Positions 33,194-40,933 of a stretch of 42,890 bases of DNA are shown piece after piece. This DNA is from F2B08 sp046260445. GTDB taxonomy: Bacteria > Actinomycetota > Actinomycetes > Actinomycetales > Dermatophilaceae. The stretch lies in the NCBI GenBank assembly GCA_046260445.1, contig JBHEPF010000156.1:1-42890 (forward strand). The letters run 5' to 3'. Numbering within the stretch: the first letter of the stretch is position 1; each line of letters starts with the position of its first letter. Position numbers and translations under genes: made by a program. A model generated the notes under the pieces. The model was given only the letters and a program-made list of their open reading frames with translations, had not been told where the DNA came from and searched no databases.

Positions 33194-33485
33194 GTCGCGA
33201 GGGCCCTGTTGAGCGCCTCGCTGGATGATGACTGGTTGGGGGCACCGCGTCACGGTGGGTGATGAGGGTTGGTCGTCATGGTCGTGTCGCTGCTGCTTGA
33301 CGATGAGGCGACCTGGCCTTTTGGTCGCGTTCGACGATTCCGATCGGCCGGCGGTCCAGGGGTTGACCGGGCTGCCCTGGCGGGGCCATGGTGCAACACC
33401 AGTTGCCCTCTGTCGCGGCACCGCCGGTGTCGTGATGGTGGGCTGATGCGAGGAGCTGCCGAGCGCGCTCTACGGACGTTCCTCC

Positions 33486-33764
33486 CGTGGCGAGGCCGGT
33501 GGCACCTCCCGCTACGAGAAGAGCGCCCACGGCTTCTTGGCCGCCCGCGAAGCTATCGACAGGCCCAACCTCCACTGGCACGACCTACGCCGAACCGCCG
33601 CGACTCTCGGTGCACTGTCGGGCGCGACCGTTCGGGAGATGCAACACTGCCTCGGACACACCACACCAACGATGGCCCTTTTGTATCAGTCGGCAACTGC
33701 GGAACGAGATCGCGCGATCGCAGAGCGTCTTCAGGCAGCAATAGACCGAGACCACGCGGTGTAG
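33486..33764 (+). pseudogene. C-terminal fragment of a second tyrosine integrase
   Basis: Only the catalytic C-terminus remains: RYEKSAHGFLAAREAIDRPNLHWHDLRRTAATLGALSGATVREMQHCLGHTTPTMALLYQ, with His-x2-Arg, the second His and the Tyr nucleophile, then ERDRAIAERLQAAIDRDHAV. No N-terminal or core-binding part is seen upstream; 33194-33485 holds nothing recognisable. It differs clearly from the integrase at 25.5 kb (HDLRRTAATL against HDLRHTGATL), so it is a remnant of a different element. Confidence 0.8.
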
Positions 33765-34246
33765 GAGCACCTCCGATTCCCGACAGGCTGCAGCGAACGA
33801 CCATCTCGGCCTTGGTCTTGGCATCCTCGCCCACCATCCGACAGCCCGGCAGATGGCGGGCAGCTCATCGCGGAAATCATGGGCCCGGGGCCGGGCCATG
33901 GCGAGTCACACCGCCCACTGTGGGGCACTGTCAAGGGCCTGAAAGCTGCTCATCCAGGCCAGCCCTCATGGCTTTGGCGGTGGGCAAGGACACTGCGTGG
34001 CATCGCCGTACGCGGTCGACGTGTAGAGCGGTGCACCTCGAGCCCTGGCGCCAGGGGAGTCCGGGCGGAAGTCGGTAGCGCGTTTGTGCTGTCCATGCCA
34101 CGTAGTGCCATTGACAGCACGTGGCTGCAGTGAACGCCTTGAATTAGACGGAGTCGGCCGTGTGGGCCGGATCTGGGACCTTTGGCCCTTGTCGGTCTCC
34201 TACGGTTGCTCGTCACTGTGAGGACAAGCGAGGCAAGGAGCCGCTC
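33765..34246. other. Intergenic stretch with no recognised gene
   Basis: No convincing coding frame. The only structure seen is a set of interleaved inverted repeats at 34086-34125, listed separately. Confidence 0.5.
34086..34125. repeat. Interleaved inverted repeats
   Basis: GTGCTGTC (34086-34093) pairs with GACAGCAC (34113-34120), and GCCACGT (34097-34103) pairs with ACGTGGC (34119-34125). The second arm of one pair overlaps the other, so only one stem (or a pseudoknot-like switch) can form at a time. It lies in non-coding accessory DNA with no known partner. Confidence 0.45.
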
Positions 34247-34644
34247 ATGAGTTGCTGTTGTGGACATGGACCGTGGCATCACCGCGGCTACCCCTACCCG
34301 CCGCTGTACCCGCCGTGTCGTACCCACCGGGTGAGCACTGGCCTTCGACGGAGGACTACGGGCCGGAAGAGGCTTACGGGCGCGCTCGTCGACGCCGGCG
34401 TCGCGGGCGCGGGCCAGAGGACCTTGAGGACTACGGGCAGGAGGAGGGGTACGGGTCTGCGGAGGGCGACGAGCCGACCGAGGGCAACGAGCCGGTGGAG
34501 GGCTACGGGTCGCCACGTCGGCGCCGGCGCCGTGGACGGCGCGGGCCCGACGAGCTCGAGGACTACCTGGCCGGCCTCGAAGAGGTGGCCCAGCTCCGGC
34601 GTGAGCTCAAGCAGCTACGCGCCGGAGGCGAGGCGCAACCGTGA
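34247..34644 (+). pseudogene. Small Cys/His- and Arg-rich protein, apparently frameshifted
   Basis: AAGGAG 6 bases before the ATG at 34247 starts MSCCCGHGPWHHRGYPYPPLYPP, a Cys/His-rich head. That frame then turns into unlikely sequence. One frame over, from about 34320, the protein-like continuation is YPPGEHWPSTEDYGPEEAYGRARRRRRRGRGPEDLEDY, then an acidic linker, a second RRRRRRGRRG block and a C-terminal coiled coil (LEDYLAGLEEVAQLRRELKQLRAGG) to 34644. A single-base indel near 34315-34325 explains this. The head could bind metal and the Arg blocks nucleic acid; function is unknown. A TTG start at 34252 in the second frame is the less likely alternative. Confidence 0.6.
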
Positions 34645-34815
34645 CTGTCTGACCCGCCGGGTTGAGACTGTCGGCGGGCGGTTACCTCCAGGGACGTGGG
34701 TGGGCACAAGGCCGATAGTCGTTCAAGGTCGCGGCCCGCTGGGCCGTGCTCGACCGTCCGGAAGGTCATGATGTGCGGTTCGGACACTTCTGTCGGCGGC
34801 GCGCGACCGAGCAAA

Positions 34816-34831
34816 ATACCCAGGGGGGTAT
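34816..34831. promoter_or_regulatory. CsoR-family-like operator before the peroxiredoxin gene
   Basis: ATACCC-AGGG-GGGTAT is a dyad of 6-bp arms with a G-rich centre, the layout of CsoR/RcnR-family operators (copper- or persulfide-sensing repressors). TATAGT (34829-34834), a good -10 box, overlaps its right arm. The peroxiredoxin ATG is 41 bp downstream. No csoR-like gene is in the window. Confidence 0.6.
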
Positions 34832-34872
34832 AGTCGTCTACGCTAGTCTCCTCACCTGAAAGGACCCCAGAT

Positions 34873-35505
34873 ATGACCTCTTTGCACTTGGGCGACAAGG
34901 CCCCTGACTTCACCGCTGAGACCACCGAGGGCGCGATCTCCTTCCATGAGTGGAAGGACGACAGCTGGGCGATCTTCTTCAGTCACCCGGCCGACTACAC
35001 GCCGGTCTGCACTACCGAGCTCGGCCGGGTCGCGCAGCTGCAGGACGAGTGGGATAAGCGAGAGACGAAGGTCATCGCCCTGTCGGTCGACTCCGTCGAG
35101 GAGCACCGTGCCTGGGTGCCCGACATTGAGGAGCTGTCGCACACCAAGGTCGGCTACCCGATCATCGCCGACCCCGACAAGAAGGTCGCCGAGCTTTACG
35201 ACATGATCCACCCCGGTGAGGGCGACTCGAGCTCGGTCCGGTCGGTCTTCATCATCGGGCCGGACAACCTCATCAAGCTGATGCTGGTCTATCCCAAGAG
35301 CACGGGTCGCAACTTCGATGAGGTGCTGCGAGTCCTCGACGCGCTCCGCTTGTCCGAGTCCGGCCCGTACGCGACGCCCACCGACTGGCACCCCGGGGAC
35401 AAGGCGATCGTCTCGCTGAGCCTGGAGACGGACGAGGCGAAGGAACGCTTCCCCGACCTCGAGGTCGTCAAGCCCTACCTTCGCTACACCCAGCCCGGCG
35501 CCTGA
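34873..35505 (+). CDS. 1-Cys (Prx6-type) peroxiredoxin
   Basis: A 210-residue peroxiredoxin that reduces peroxides. The peroxidatic cysteine is Cys46 in HPADYTPVCTTEL. The rest is Prx6-like: VIALSVDSVEEHRAWVPDIEE, YPIIADPDKKVAELYDMI, RSVFIIGPDNLIKLMLVYPKSTGRNFDEVLRVLDALRL, then the C-terminal arm TPTDWHPGDKAIVSLSL. No second conserved cysteine is present, so resolution needs an outside thiol such as mycothiol. AAAGGA lies 7 bases or so before the ATG. The promoter carries a CsoR-like operator, which suggests induction by copper or reactive sulfur species. It is intact, unlike most neighbours. Confidence 0.93.
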   Translation: MTSLHLGDKAPDFTAETTEGAISFHEWKDDSWAIFFSHPADYTPVCTTELGRVAQLQDEWDKRETKVIALSVDSVEEHRAWVPDIEELSHTKVGYPIIADPDKKVAELYDMIHPGEGDSSSVRSVFIIGPDNLIKLMLVYPKSTGRNFDEVLRVLDALRLSESGPYATPTDWHPGDKAIVSLSLETDEAKERFPDLEVVKPYLRYTQPGA

Positions 35506-35855
35506 CGGAGGGCAGGGGGTCGTCGGCCGAACTCGCTCGACAACCCCCCCGGTTCTCCTCACGTGCGAGGGCGGTCCGCCCGTGGGCCGGTGGTCGTTCT
35601 CTTTGGCGTGTGACACCCTCGGAGTACACGCCTCGAGCAGGCATGAGTCATGGACGGGCGCGCACCTCCAAGCGGGGAGCCTTCGTTGAGCCACCCCAAC
35701 TCCTCCCCTGCGGGAGCGCACTTCAGGTTGCGGGCGAGGGCGACAGAACGTCGACGACTGAGGCAGGTCACGACTGGGTTCTTTGGGCCCTTGCCTGCGA
35801 CCTGATGACGGAGCATGCTGAGGGTGAGCGGGATTCGCTTATCTGGGAGGTTGCG
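35506..35855. other. Intergenic stretch with no recognised gene
   Basis: Nothing recognisable on either strand. A short GC hairpin at 35569-35581 (GGGCG/CGCCC, 3-base loop) could end the peroxiredoxin transcript but lacks a U-run. Confidence 0.45.
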
Positions 35856-36083
35856 ATGTGGATCATCCAACGGCACCAGTTCGGACCGCACGAGATTGTC
35901 GTGGTGGAGGAGGCCGACGACGACGACACGTCTTACTCCGTTATTGTCGATGGCCGCGCCGCTGCGGACCAGCCGTTGGGTGCGCCTCCGAGCTTTGAGC
36001 AGATCGTCTGGCTCTACGACCGGTGGCAGACACGCGGGCTGTCAGGCAGGGGGGTTCACGCCTTGCGCGCTCGAGCGTGCTGA
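35856..36083 (+). CDS. Small hypothetical protein
   Basis: A 75-residue frame from the ATG at 35856, with GGGAGG 6 bases upstream, beginning MWIIQRHQFGPHEIVVVEEADDDDTSYSVIVDGRAAADQPLG and ending with an Arg/Ala-rich tail that may already be decayed. The amphipathic strand pattern (EIVVVEE, SYSVIVDG) and PSFEQIVWLYDRWQ look like a real small protein. I do not recognise the family. The longer upstream frame is not protein-like. Confidence 0.5.
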   Translation: MWIIQRHQFGPHEIVVVEEADDDDTSYSVIVDGRAAADQPLGAPPSFEQIVWLYDRWQTRGLSGRGVHALRARAC

Positions 36084-36109
36084 GGGGCACGTGGCCTGAT
36101 CGAAGAGGG

Positions 36110-36860
36110 TGCACCCGAGGCCGCCGACGCTTGGGATATCGCGACTTCGGCCGGGGCCTTCCTGCTGAGACTTCGCTGCGAAGTTGCGCTGGGGGGTTCG
36201 CCGGCGCAGGACGTGCCTGCGAGCATTCGATCTGCGGGCGCACGATCTCATCGTCAGCGCGTTGTGGAGGGCTCACCCAGCAGATCCCGTCCTCTGGGAA
36301 GAGGATGCCGACGATCTCGTCCGGCTCGCATCGCGCCGCGTGTGGGTGATCGACCCTCTCGACGGAACCCGCGAATCCCATGACCTGGCTCGCAGCGACT
36401 GGGCAGTTCATGTGGCTTTGGTGGTCGATGGGGTCCCGGTCGCCGGTGCTGTCGCCCTCCCGGGCCGCGGGCTGACCCTCGCTACCCACCCTGCCCCTGG
36501 CCCGCTCCCACCGTTGCCGTCAAGGGTTCGTTTGGTGGTCAGCCGGACCGCCCAGCGGCCTCGGCCGGGGCTACCGCCGCCGCCCTTGATGCCGACCTCG
36601 ATCCGATGGGGTCCGCGGGCGCCAAGACGGCGGCGGTGGTGGTGCTCAGGGAAGCCGAAGCGTATGTGCACGACGGTGGTCAGCACGAATGGGACTCGGC
36701 GGCACCCGTCGCCGTGGGCATGGCCATGGCCGCGGGCCTCCACGTCTCTCGACTCGACGGGTCCCCGTTTCCGTACAACCAGAGCGATCCGTGGCCTCCT
36801 GATCTGCTCATTTGCCGGTCCGCGCTGGCGGACGCGGTCATCGCCGCCGCCAGGGGAGGG
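36110..36860 (+). pseudogene. cysQ: CysQ-like inositol-monophosphatase-family gene, frameshifted
   Basis: The family hydrolyses 3'-phosphoadenosine 5'-phosphate or inositol phosphates with Mg. One protein is spread over three frames: DAWDIATSAGAFLLRLR (about 36130-36180); then AHDLIVSALWRAHPADPVLWEEDADDLVRL and the metal-binding RVWVIDPLDGTRE (36240-36370) to SDWAVHVALVVDGVPVAGAVALPGRG; then, after a break near 36560, AALDADLDPMGSAGAKTAAVVVLREAEAYVHDGGQHEWDSAAPVAVGMAMAAGLHVSRLDGSPFPYN. No start codon in register is evident. The GSAGAK and WDSAAP motifs are the family's second metal and substrate sites. At least two frameshifts; not functional as one chain. Confidence 0.8.
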
Positions 36861-37024
36861 TGTGCTGGAAGGTCGCCCGCGGCCACCGAATCGGTAAGCC
36901 GCAGAAGCCGTCACGGCGGGCGGGTGCCCTGTAGCCGCGCTCTGCGAGTGCTTGCGCCAGACCCACGAGGGCACCTCGGGAGGGTCGACCCTTCGCAGGG
37001 TACGGCAGGCGGTTCCTGCGTCCC

Positions 37025-37789
37025 TCAGTCCGGGGCGAGGTGCCCGCCGGGATCGTCCACGAAGAGGTCCGCCCCCTCGTGAAGGGCGCCCAGGCGGTAG
37101 GCGACTTCGAGGTTGCCGCGAGTGAGAGCCTCGGCAGGCGGGCCGGAGGCGACGACGCGGCCACTCATGAGGATCACGTGGTCCGCCGCTCGGGCCTCGT
37201 CGAGGTCGTGGGTCGTGAGAATGACGGCGTGTCGTTCCGCATGGACGATGCGGTCGATCGTTTGGGCGGATACCAGGTCCAGACCTGTCAGGGGCTCGTC
37301 GAGGAGCAGCACGTCGTGGTCCTGGGCGATCCCTTGGGCAACGTGGACACGTTGGCGCTGCCCGCCGGACAGCTCCGTCAGGTGCCGACGGGCCAAGTGC
37401 GTCACGTCGAGTTCGGCCATCGCCCAGGCGACCCTCTCGCGGTCCTCGCCTCTGAAGCGTCGCCACCACCCGAGCGACCCGTAGCGTCCCATCCCGACGG
37501 TTTCGCGGACACTGAGAGGAACACCTACCGGCAGGTCGACGCGCTGGAGGACGTAGCTGATCCTCGGGGCGCCTCCGTCTGGTCCGAGGAGCTCAAGGGT
37601 GCCGCCGGCGGGAGTGATGAGCCCCGCGAAAGCGTGCAGCAGTGTCGACTTGCCTGAGCCGTTCGGTCCGATGATCGCGGTCAGTGCCCCGGCCGGGATC
37701 GTGAAGCTCGACCGGTCGACGGCCAGATGGTCACCGCGCAGCAGCACAAGGTCCGTGGCGGCGGCCAAAGGCCGGTTTCGGCCGTTCAT
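37025..37789 (-). CDS. Metal-type ABC transporter, ATP-binding protein
   Basis: A 254-residue ATPase of the ZnuC/MntB/AztA type, from the ATG at 37789, which overlaps the permease stop by 4 bases (ATGA); the longer frame upstream is the permease shadow. Walker A IIGPNGSGKSTLL (about 39-51), the Q-loop in SYVLQRVDLP, signature LSGGQRQRVHVAQ, Walker B DVLLLDEPLTGLD and the switch histidine in LTTHDL. Last gene of the SBP-permease-ATPase operon. Confidence 0.9.
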   Translation of the reverse strand: MNGRNRPLAAATDLVLLRGDHLAVDRSSFTIPAGALTAIIGPNGSGKSTLLHAFAGLITPAGGTLELLGPDGGAPRISYVLQRVDLPVGVPLSVRETVGMGRYGSLGWWRRFRGEDRERVAWAMAELDVTHLARRHLTELSGGQRQRVHVAQGIAQDHDVLLLDEPLTGLDLVSAQTIDRIVHAERHAVILTTHDLDEARAADHVILMSGRVVASGPPAEALTRGNLEVAYRLGALHEGADLFVDDPGGHLAPD

Positions 37790-38652
37790 GACCTGACGTC
37801 GTGCAGGTCCGTGTGGTGCCGTGCGTTGCTGCGTTGGAGGAGTCGACGTGTCGCGAGCACGACGAAGAACGCGATCACGGGAATGAGCGCCATCGTCGCG
37901 GAGCCGGCGGTGTGCAGGTGATAGCTCAGGAGCAGGCCGAGCCACACGGAGGCCGCCGCGATGAGGGCCGCGGCGGCCATCATCTGCGGCACGGTGCGCG
38001 TCACGAGTGAAGCGGTGGCCGGCGGTCCGATCATGAGCCCGAACACCAGCAGGGTCCCGATCGTCTGGAAGCTGCCAATGACAGCGGCGGCGATCAGGAC
38101 GAGCAGGATCGCGTGCGTGCGTGCGGGGTGCATGCCCAGCGTCTGTGCCTTGTCGCGGTCGAAGGACAGTGCCAGCAGCGGCCGGTAGAGCGCCACAGCG
38201 ACCGCGATGACGAGGACGGCCAGGGCGGACTGCACCATCAGATCGTCCGTGGAGACCCCGAGTGCGTCGCCGAAGAGGATGCTCGTCAGACTGCCGGTGT
38301 AGCTGCGTGAGCGGGAGGCGATGACCACGCCCAGGGCCAGCATGCCGACGAAGAGCAGCCCGATGGCGGTGTCCTCCTTGAGCGAGGTCTGGCGGTGCAC
38401 GAGCTCGATACCCATCACCATGACCAGGGCGGCCAGCGCGGCCCCGAGGAAGGGGTTGAAGTCGAGTACGACCGCCGCGGCGATGCCAGGTAGGACCCCG
38501 TGCATGAACGCGTCCCCGAAGAAGCTCATGCCCCGTAGGACCAGCCAGACTCCTACCGTCGAGGCCATCAGGCCCGAGACCACCCCGCCGATCAACGCGC
38601 GCTGCTGAAAGCCCAGCAGGAACGGCTCGGTGAACCAGTCCACGAACATCAC
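37786..38652 (-). CDS. Metal-type ABC transporter, permease (ABC-3 family)
   Basis: A 288-residue integral membrane protein of the ABC-3 (ZnuB/MntC-like) family, with eight or nine hydrophobic segments. Family landmarks: MSFFGDAFMHGVLPGIA (about 42-58), DTAIGLLFVGMLALGVVIAS, YTGSLTSILFGDALGVS and SFQTIGTLLVFGLMIGPPATA with the coupling-helix region. Its GTG start overlaps the substrate-binding-protein stop (GTGA), with a second ATG right after; its stop overlaps the ATPase start. Works as the membrane channel of the transporter. Confidence 0.92.
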   Translation of the reverse strand: MMFVDWFTEPFLLGFQQRALIGGVVSGLMASTVGVWLVLRGMSFFGDAFMHGVLPGIAAAVVLDFNPFLGAALAALVMVMGIELVHRQTSLKEDTAIGLLFVGMLALGVVIASRSRSYTGSLTSILFGDALGVSTDDLMVQSALAVLVIAVAVALYRPLLALSFDRDKAQTLGMHPARTHAILLVLIAAAVIGSFQTIGTLLVFGLMIGPPATASLVTRTVPQMMAAAALIAAASVWLGLLLSYHLHTAGSATMALIPVIAFFVVLATRRLLQRSNARHHTDLHDVRS

Positions 38653-39563
38653 CCTCTCAAGGCTTGGGCGATGCGCTCTGCGTTGGCCACCATCATCTCG
38701 GCGTAGGTCGCCGCACCCGAACCCTCTGGACCGACACTTCCGACGTACAAAGGCACGACCCTGACGTCCTCCCCAGCCTCGGCCACGACAGCCTCGACGA
38801 CTCTCGACGAGTCGGCGGTGTCGGAGAAGACCGCTGGCACCCCTCGGTCGCGAATCACCTCGGTGAGCGCAGCGAGCTCCTGCGACGACGGCTCAGCCTC
38901 CGTGGAACCGCCCGGGACCACCACACCCGCGATCTCGAAGTCGTAGGCCGCGGCGAAGTATCCGAACGCGTGGTGGTCGGTGACGAGCACGCGACGGCCT
39001 GCGGGGACCTCGGCCAGGATGTCCCGGACCTGCCGGTCCGTCCTCTCGAGCGCTTCGGCGACCTGTTCGCCGCAACCGCGGTAACTGCTCTCACCCGTGC
39101 GCTCGGCGAGCTTCTCACCGATGACCTCAGCAGCCAGAGCCATCCGGCTCACGTCCATCCAGAAGTGAGGATCGTCTCGGCTCTCGCCATCCCGGGTGAA
39201 GGGCAGGGGCTCGACCTGGGGTGCGACCTCGACGATGGTCGCGCCGTCCTCGGCCGCATTCATGAGCGCCGGCGCCAGCCCCGCCTCCAGCCCAAGACCG
39301 TTGCTCACCACGAGTGTCGCGGACACAAGCTGGGCGACCTGGTCCGAGGACAGTGCGAAGTCGTGGGGATCGTCCCCGGGCGCCATCAGAGTCGAGGACC
39401 TCCCTCCCGCACACTCGGTGATGTCCGAGAGGACACTGCCAAGCATGGTCGTGGTGGCCACTGCGGGCACGCGGTCGTCAGGCCCGGTCTCCTCAGGTGC
39501 GGGCGAACCGCACGCGGCTGCAGTCAGGCCCAAGCCGACGACAAAGATCGGGATCAGGCACAT
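38649..39563 (-). CDS. Zinc/manganese-type ABC transporter substrate-binding lipoprotein
   Basis: From the ATG at 39563, preceded by GAGG, the protein has 304 residues and a lipoprotein signal ending in LTAAAC (lipid Cys18). Metal ligands of the ZnuA/PsaA fold: His67 (DPHDF), His133 (DPHFWMD), His197 (TDHHAFGYF) and Asp248 (FSDTADS). The third ligand is His, as in ZnuA and AztC, rather than Glu as in PsaA, which favours zinc. The His-rich loop of classic ZnuA is missing; the loop here is short and acidic (TRDGESRD). The longer frame upstream is not signal-like. No Zur box was recognised before it. Confidence 0.9.
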   Translation of the reverse strand: MCLIPIFVVGLGLTAAACGSPAPEETGPDDRVPAVATTTMLGSVLSDITECAGGRSSTLMAPGDDPHDFALSSDQVAQLVSATLVVSNGLGLEAGLAPALMNAAEDGATIVEVAPQVEPLPFTRDGESRDDPHFWMDVSRMALAAEVIGEKLAERTGESSYRGCGEQVAEALERTDRQVRDILAEVPAGRRVLVTDHHAFGYFAAAYDFEIAGVVVPGGSTEAEPSSQELAALTEVIRDRGVPAVFSDTADSSRVVEAVVAEAGEDVRVVPLYVGSVGPEGSGAATYAEMMVANAERIAQALRG

Positions 39564-39655
39564 CCTCAGCCTCGCCGCCGAGCCTGCGCTCGCTTGGCAG
39601 GTCTTGTGCGGGACGCTCGCGGGCTGAGGTTCAGGCCTGAGGCTGAGGCTCCGCG

Positions 39656-40093
39656 TCACTCCTGGGTCCGGTGCACCAGGACCGGGCACGGTGCGTGATG
39701 CACGCAGTAGGTCGCGACCGACCCCAAATGCATGCCCTGCAGCCGCCCGTGCCCGTGGCCTCCGACCACAAGCAGGTCTGCGTCACGCGCGGCCTCCACC
39801 AGCGCCAGCGCCGGCTTCCGCGGCACGAGACGCATCTCGAACTCGATGTCAGCATGCGTCTCGCGATACTTCTCCAGAGTCCGGTCTAGCATCGCCTGCG
39901 CATCCCGCTCGTAGTCGAACTCGTCCTTCGCCGGCACGAAGATGAATGTCCACGGGTAGTCGAAGCCGGTGACCACGCGAAGTCGCGCGCCCCGCCGTCT
40001 CGCATCCTCCACCGCCCACTCAAGGGCTGCCTCGCTCTCATCCGAGCCGTCGACACCGACGACGATGAGTCCCTTGTTCTGCTGGTCCGTCAT
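39656..40093 (-). CDS. Universal stress protein (UspA family)
   Basis: A 145-residue USP from the ATG at 40093, with GGAGG 7 bases upstream; the frame extends a little further but without signal. Seen: GLIVVGVDGSDESEAALEWAVEDARRRGARLRVV at the start and the ATP-binding motif G-x2-G-x9-GS in GGHGHGRLQGMHLGSVATY, ending HAPCPVLVHR. ATP-binding USPs help survive starvation and oxidative stress. It lies 92 bp upstream of the metal-transporter operon on the same strand and could be co-transcribed with it. Confidence 0.92.
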   Translation of the reverse strand: MTDQQNKGLIVVGVDGSDESEAALEWAVEDARRRGARLRVVTGFDYPWTFIFVPAKDEFDYERDAQAMLDRTLEKYRETHADIEFEMRLVPRKPALALVEAARDADLLVVGGHGHGRLQGMHLGSVATYCVHHAPCPVLVHRTQE

Positions 40094-40933
40094 GACGCAC
40101 CTCCGAGATCGGCTGTCTCTCAACCTAGACCCAGGTCCCGCCGACGTCTATGACGGTGCACACAGCGCCACGTCGCCGTGCTCCGGGTCGACGTCGCCTC
40201 GAGGTGGGAGCGAGTTCGAAGCCTACGTCGGCATCCCGTACGACGAGTCTCGGCTCATGATCCAGACCTGGCATTCGGGTGTGGGCACACAGGTCGGCTG
40301 TGTCGCCTTCTTCCCCGACGGACAAAACCTTGAGCGAAGCCTCAAGGACCTGCGGCAATGACCGTCCTGGTTCGTCGGGATACTCGAACGCGTCCCGAAA
40401 TCAGTCTGATGGTCTTCTGGTTCCGCCGACCCTGAGCGGCGTTAGCGGACCCGATTCCCGGCTCAGATTCATCCCTGACACGGTGGCGAAGCCCTCGAGC
40501 AGCTGAGACAGCAACTACGGCCAGCCGGTGGCTGCCTCGAAAGAGCGGATCGTGATCGGCGGCCGCGGCGACGACGCCAACGGTGCCGGGCATGCACGCA
40601 ATCACCTCTACCCCTCCGGGACCATGTCAAAAGGTGCGGCACACCACGATCGGACCCGCGCTTACTCTGGCAAAAGCGGGTAGCCGGTAGTCGACCGCCG
40701 ACGGCACCCACTGTGGGCTACAGGTCTGGGTGTGAGGCGAGGTCCTTGCGCACCGATGGTGGCAGCGCCAGGCTGGCCTGATAGAGCTCTGACGCGCTCG
40801 AGGACATGCCGCCCAGTCCAGAGCCGATCGGCCACGGGGAGCCTTGGGAACTCAAGAGACTGTGCATGGAAAGGGGACGCAGGTCCTCCCGCCGCCGCGT
40901 CCCGGCGCCGCCGCGAGCGCCGGTGCTGCCCTG
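40094..40933. other. Stretch with no recognised gene
   Basis: I see no convincing coding frame on either strand in these 840 bases. One plus-strand tail (about 40200-40361, EFEAYVGIPYDESRLMIQTWHSGVGTQVGCVAFF) looks slightly protein-like and may be a remnant, but I recognise no family. Confidence 0.4.

Noticed and set aside
31862..33421. 519-codon minus-strand open frame opposite the FAD oxidoreductase
   Set aside because: Shadow of the plus-strand gene, which has SD, cofactor motifs and a sensible length.
35569..35581. GC hairpin after the peroxiredoxin gene as a terminator
   Set aside because: Only 5 bp with a 3-base loop and no U-run; too weak to list as a terminator.
39564..39655. Zur or MntR box before the metal-transporter operon
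   Set aside because: No convincing AT-rich palindrome of the expected form; the repeated GAGGCTGAG-like text is just local repetition.
40125..40361. Small genes on either strand between the stress protein and the 384-residue protein
   Set aside because: No start signal, no conserved pattern and overlapping frames on both strands; not supportable.
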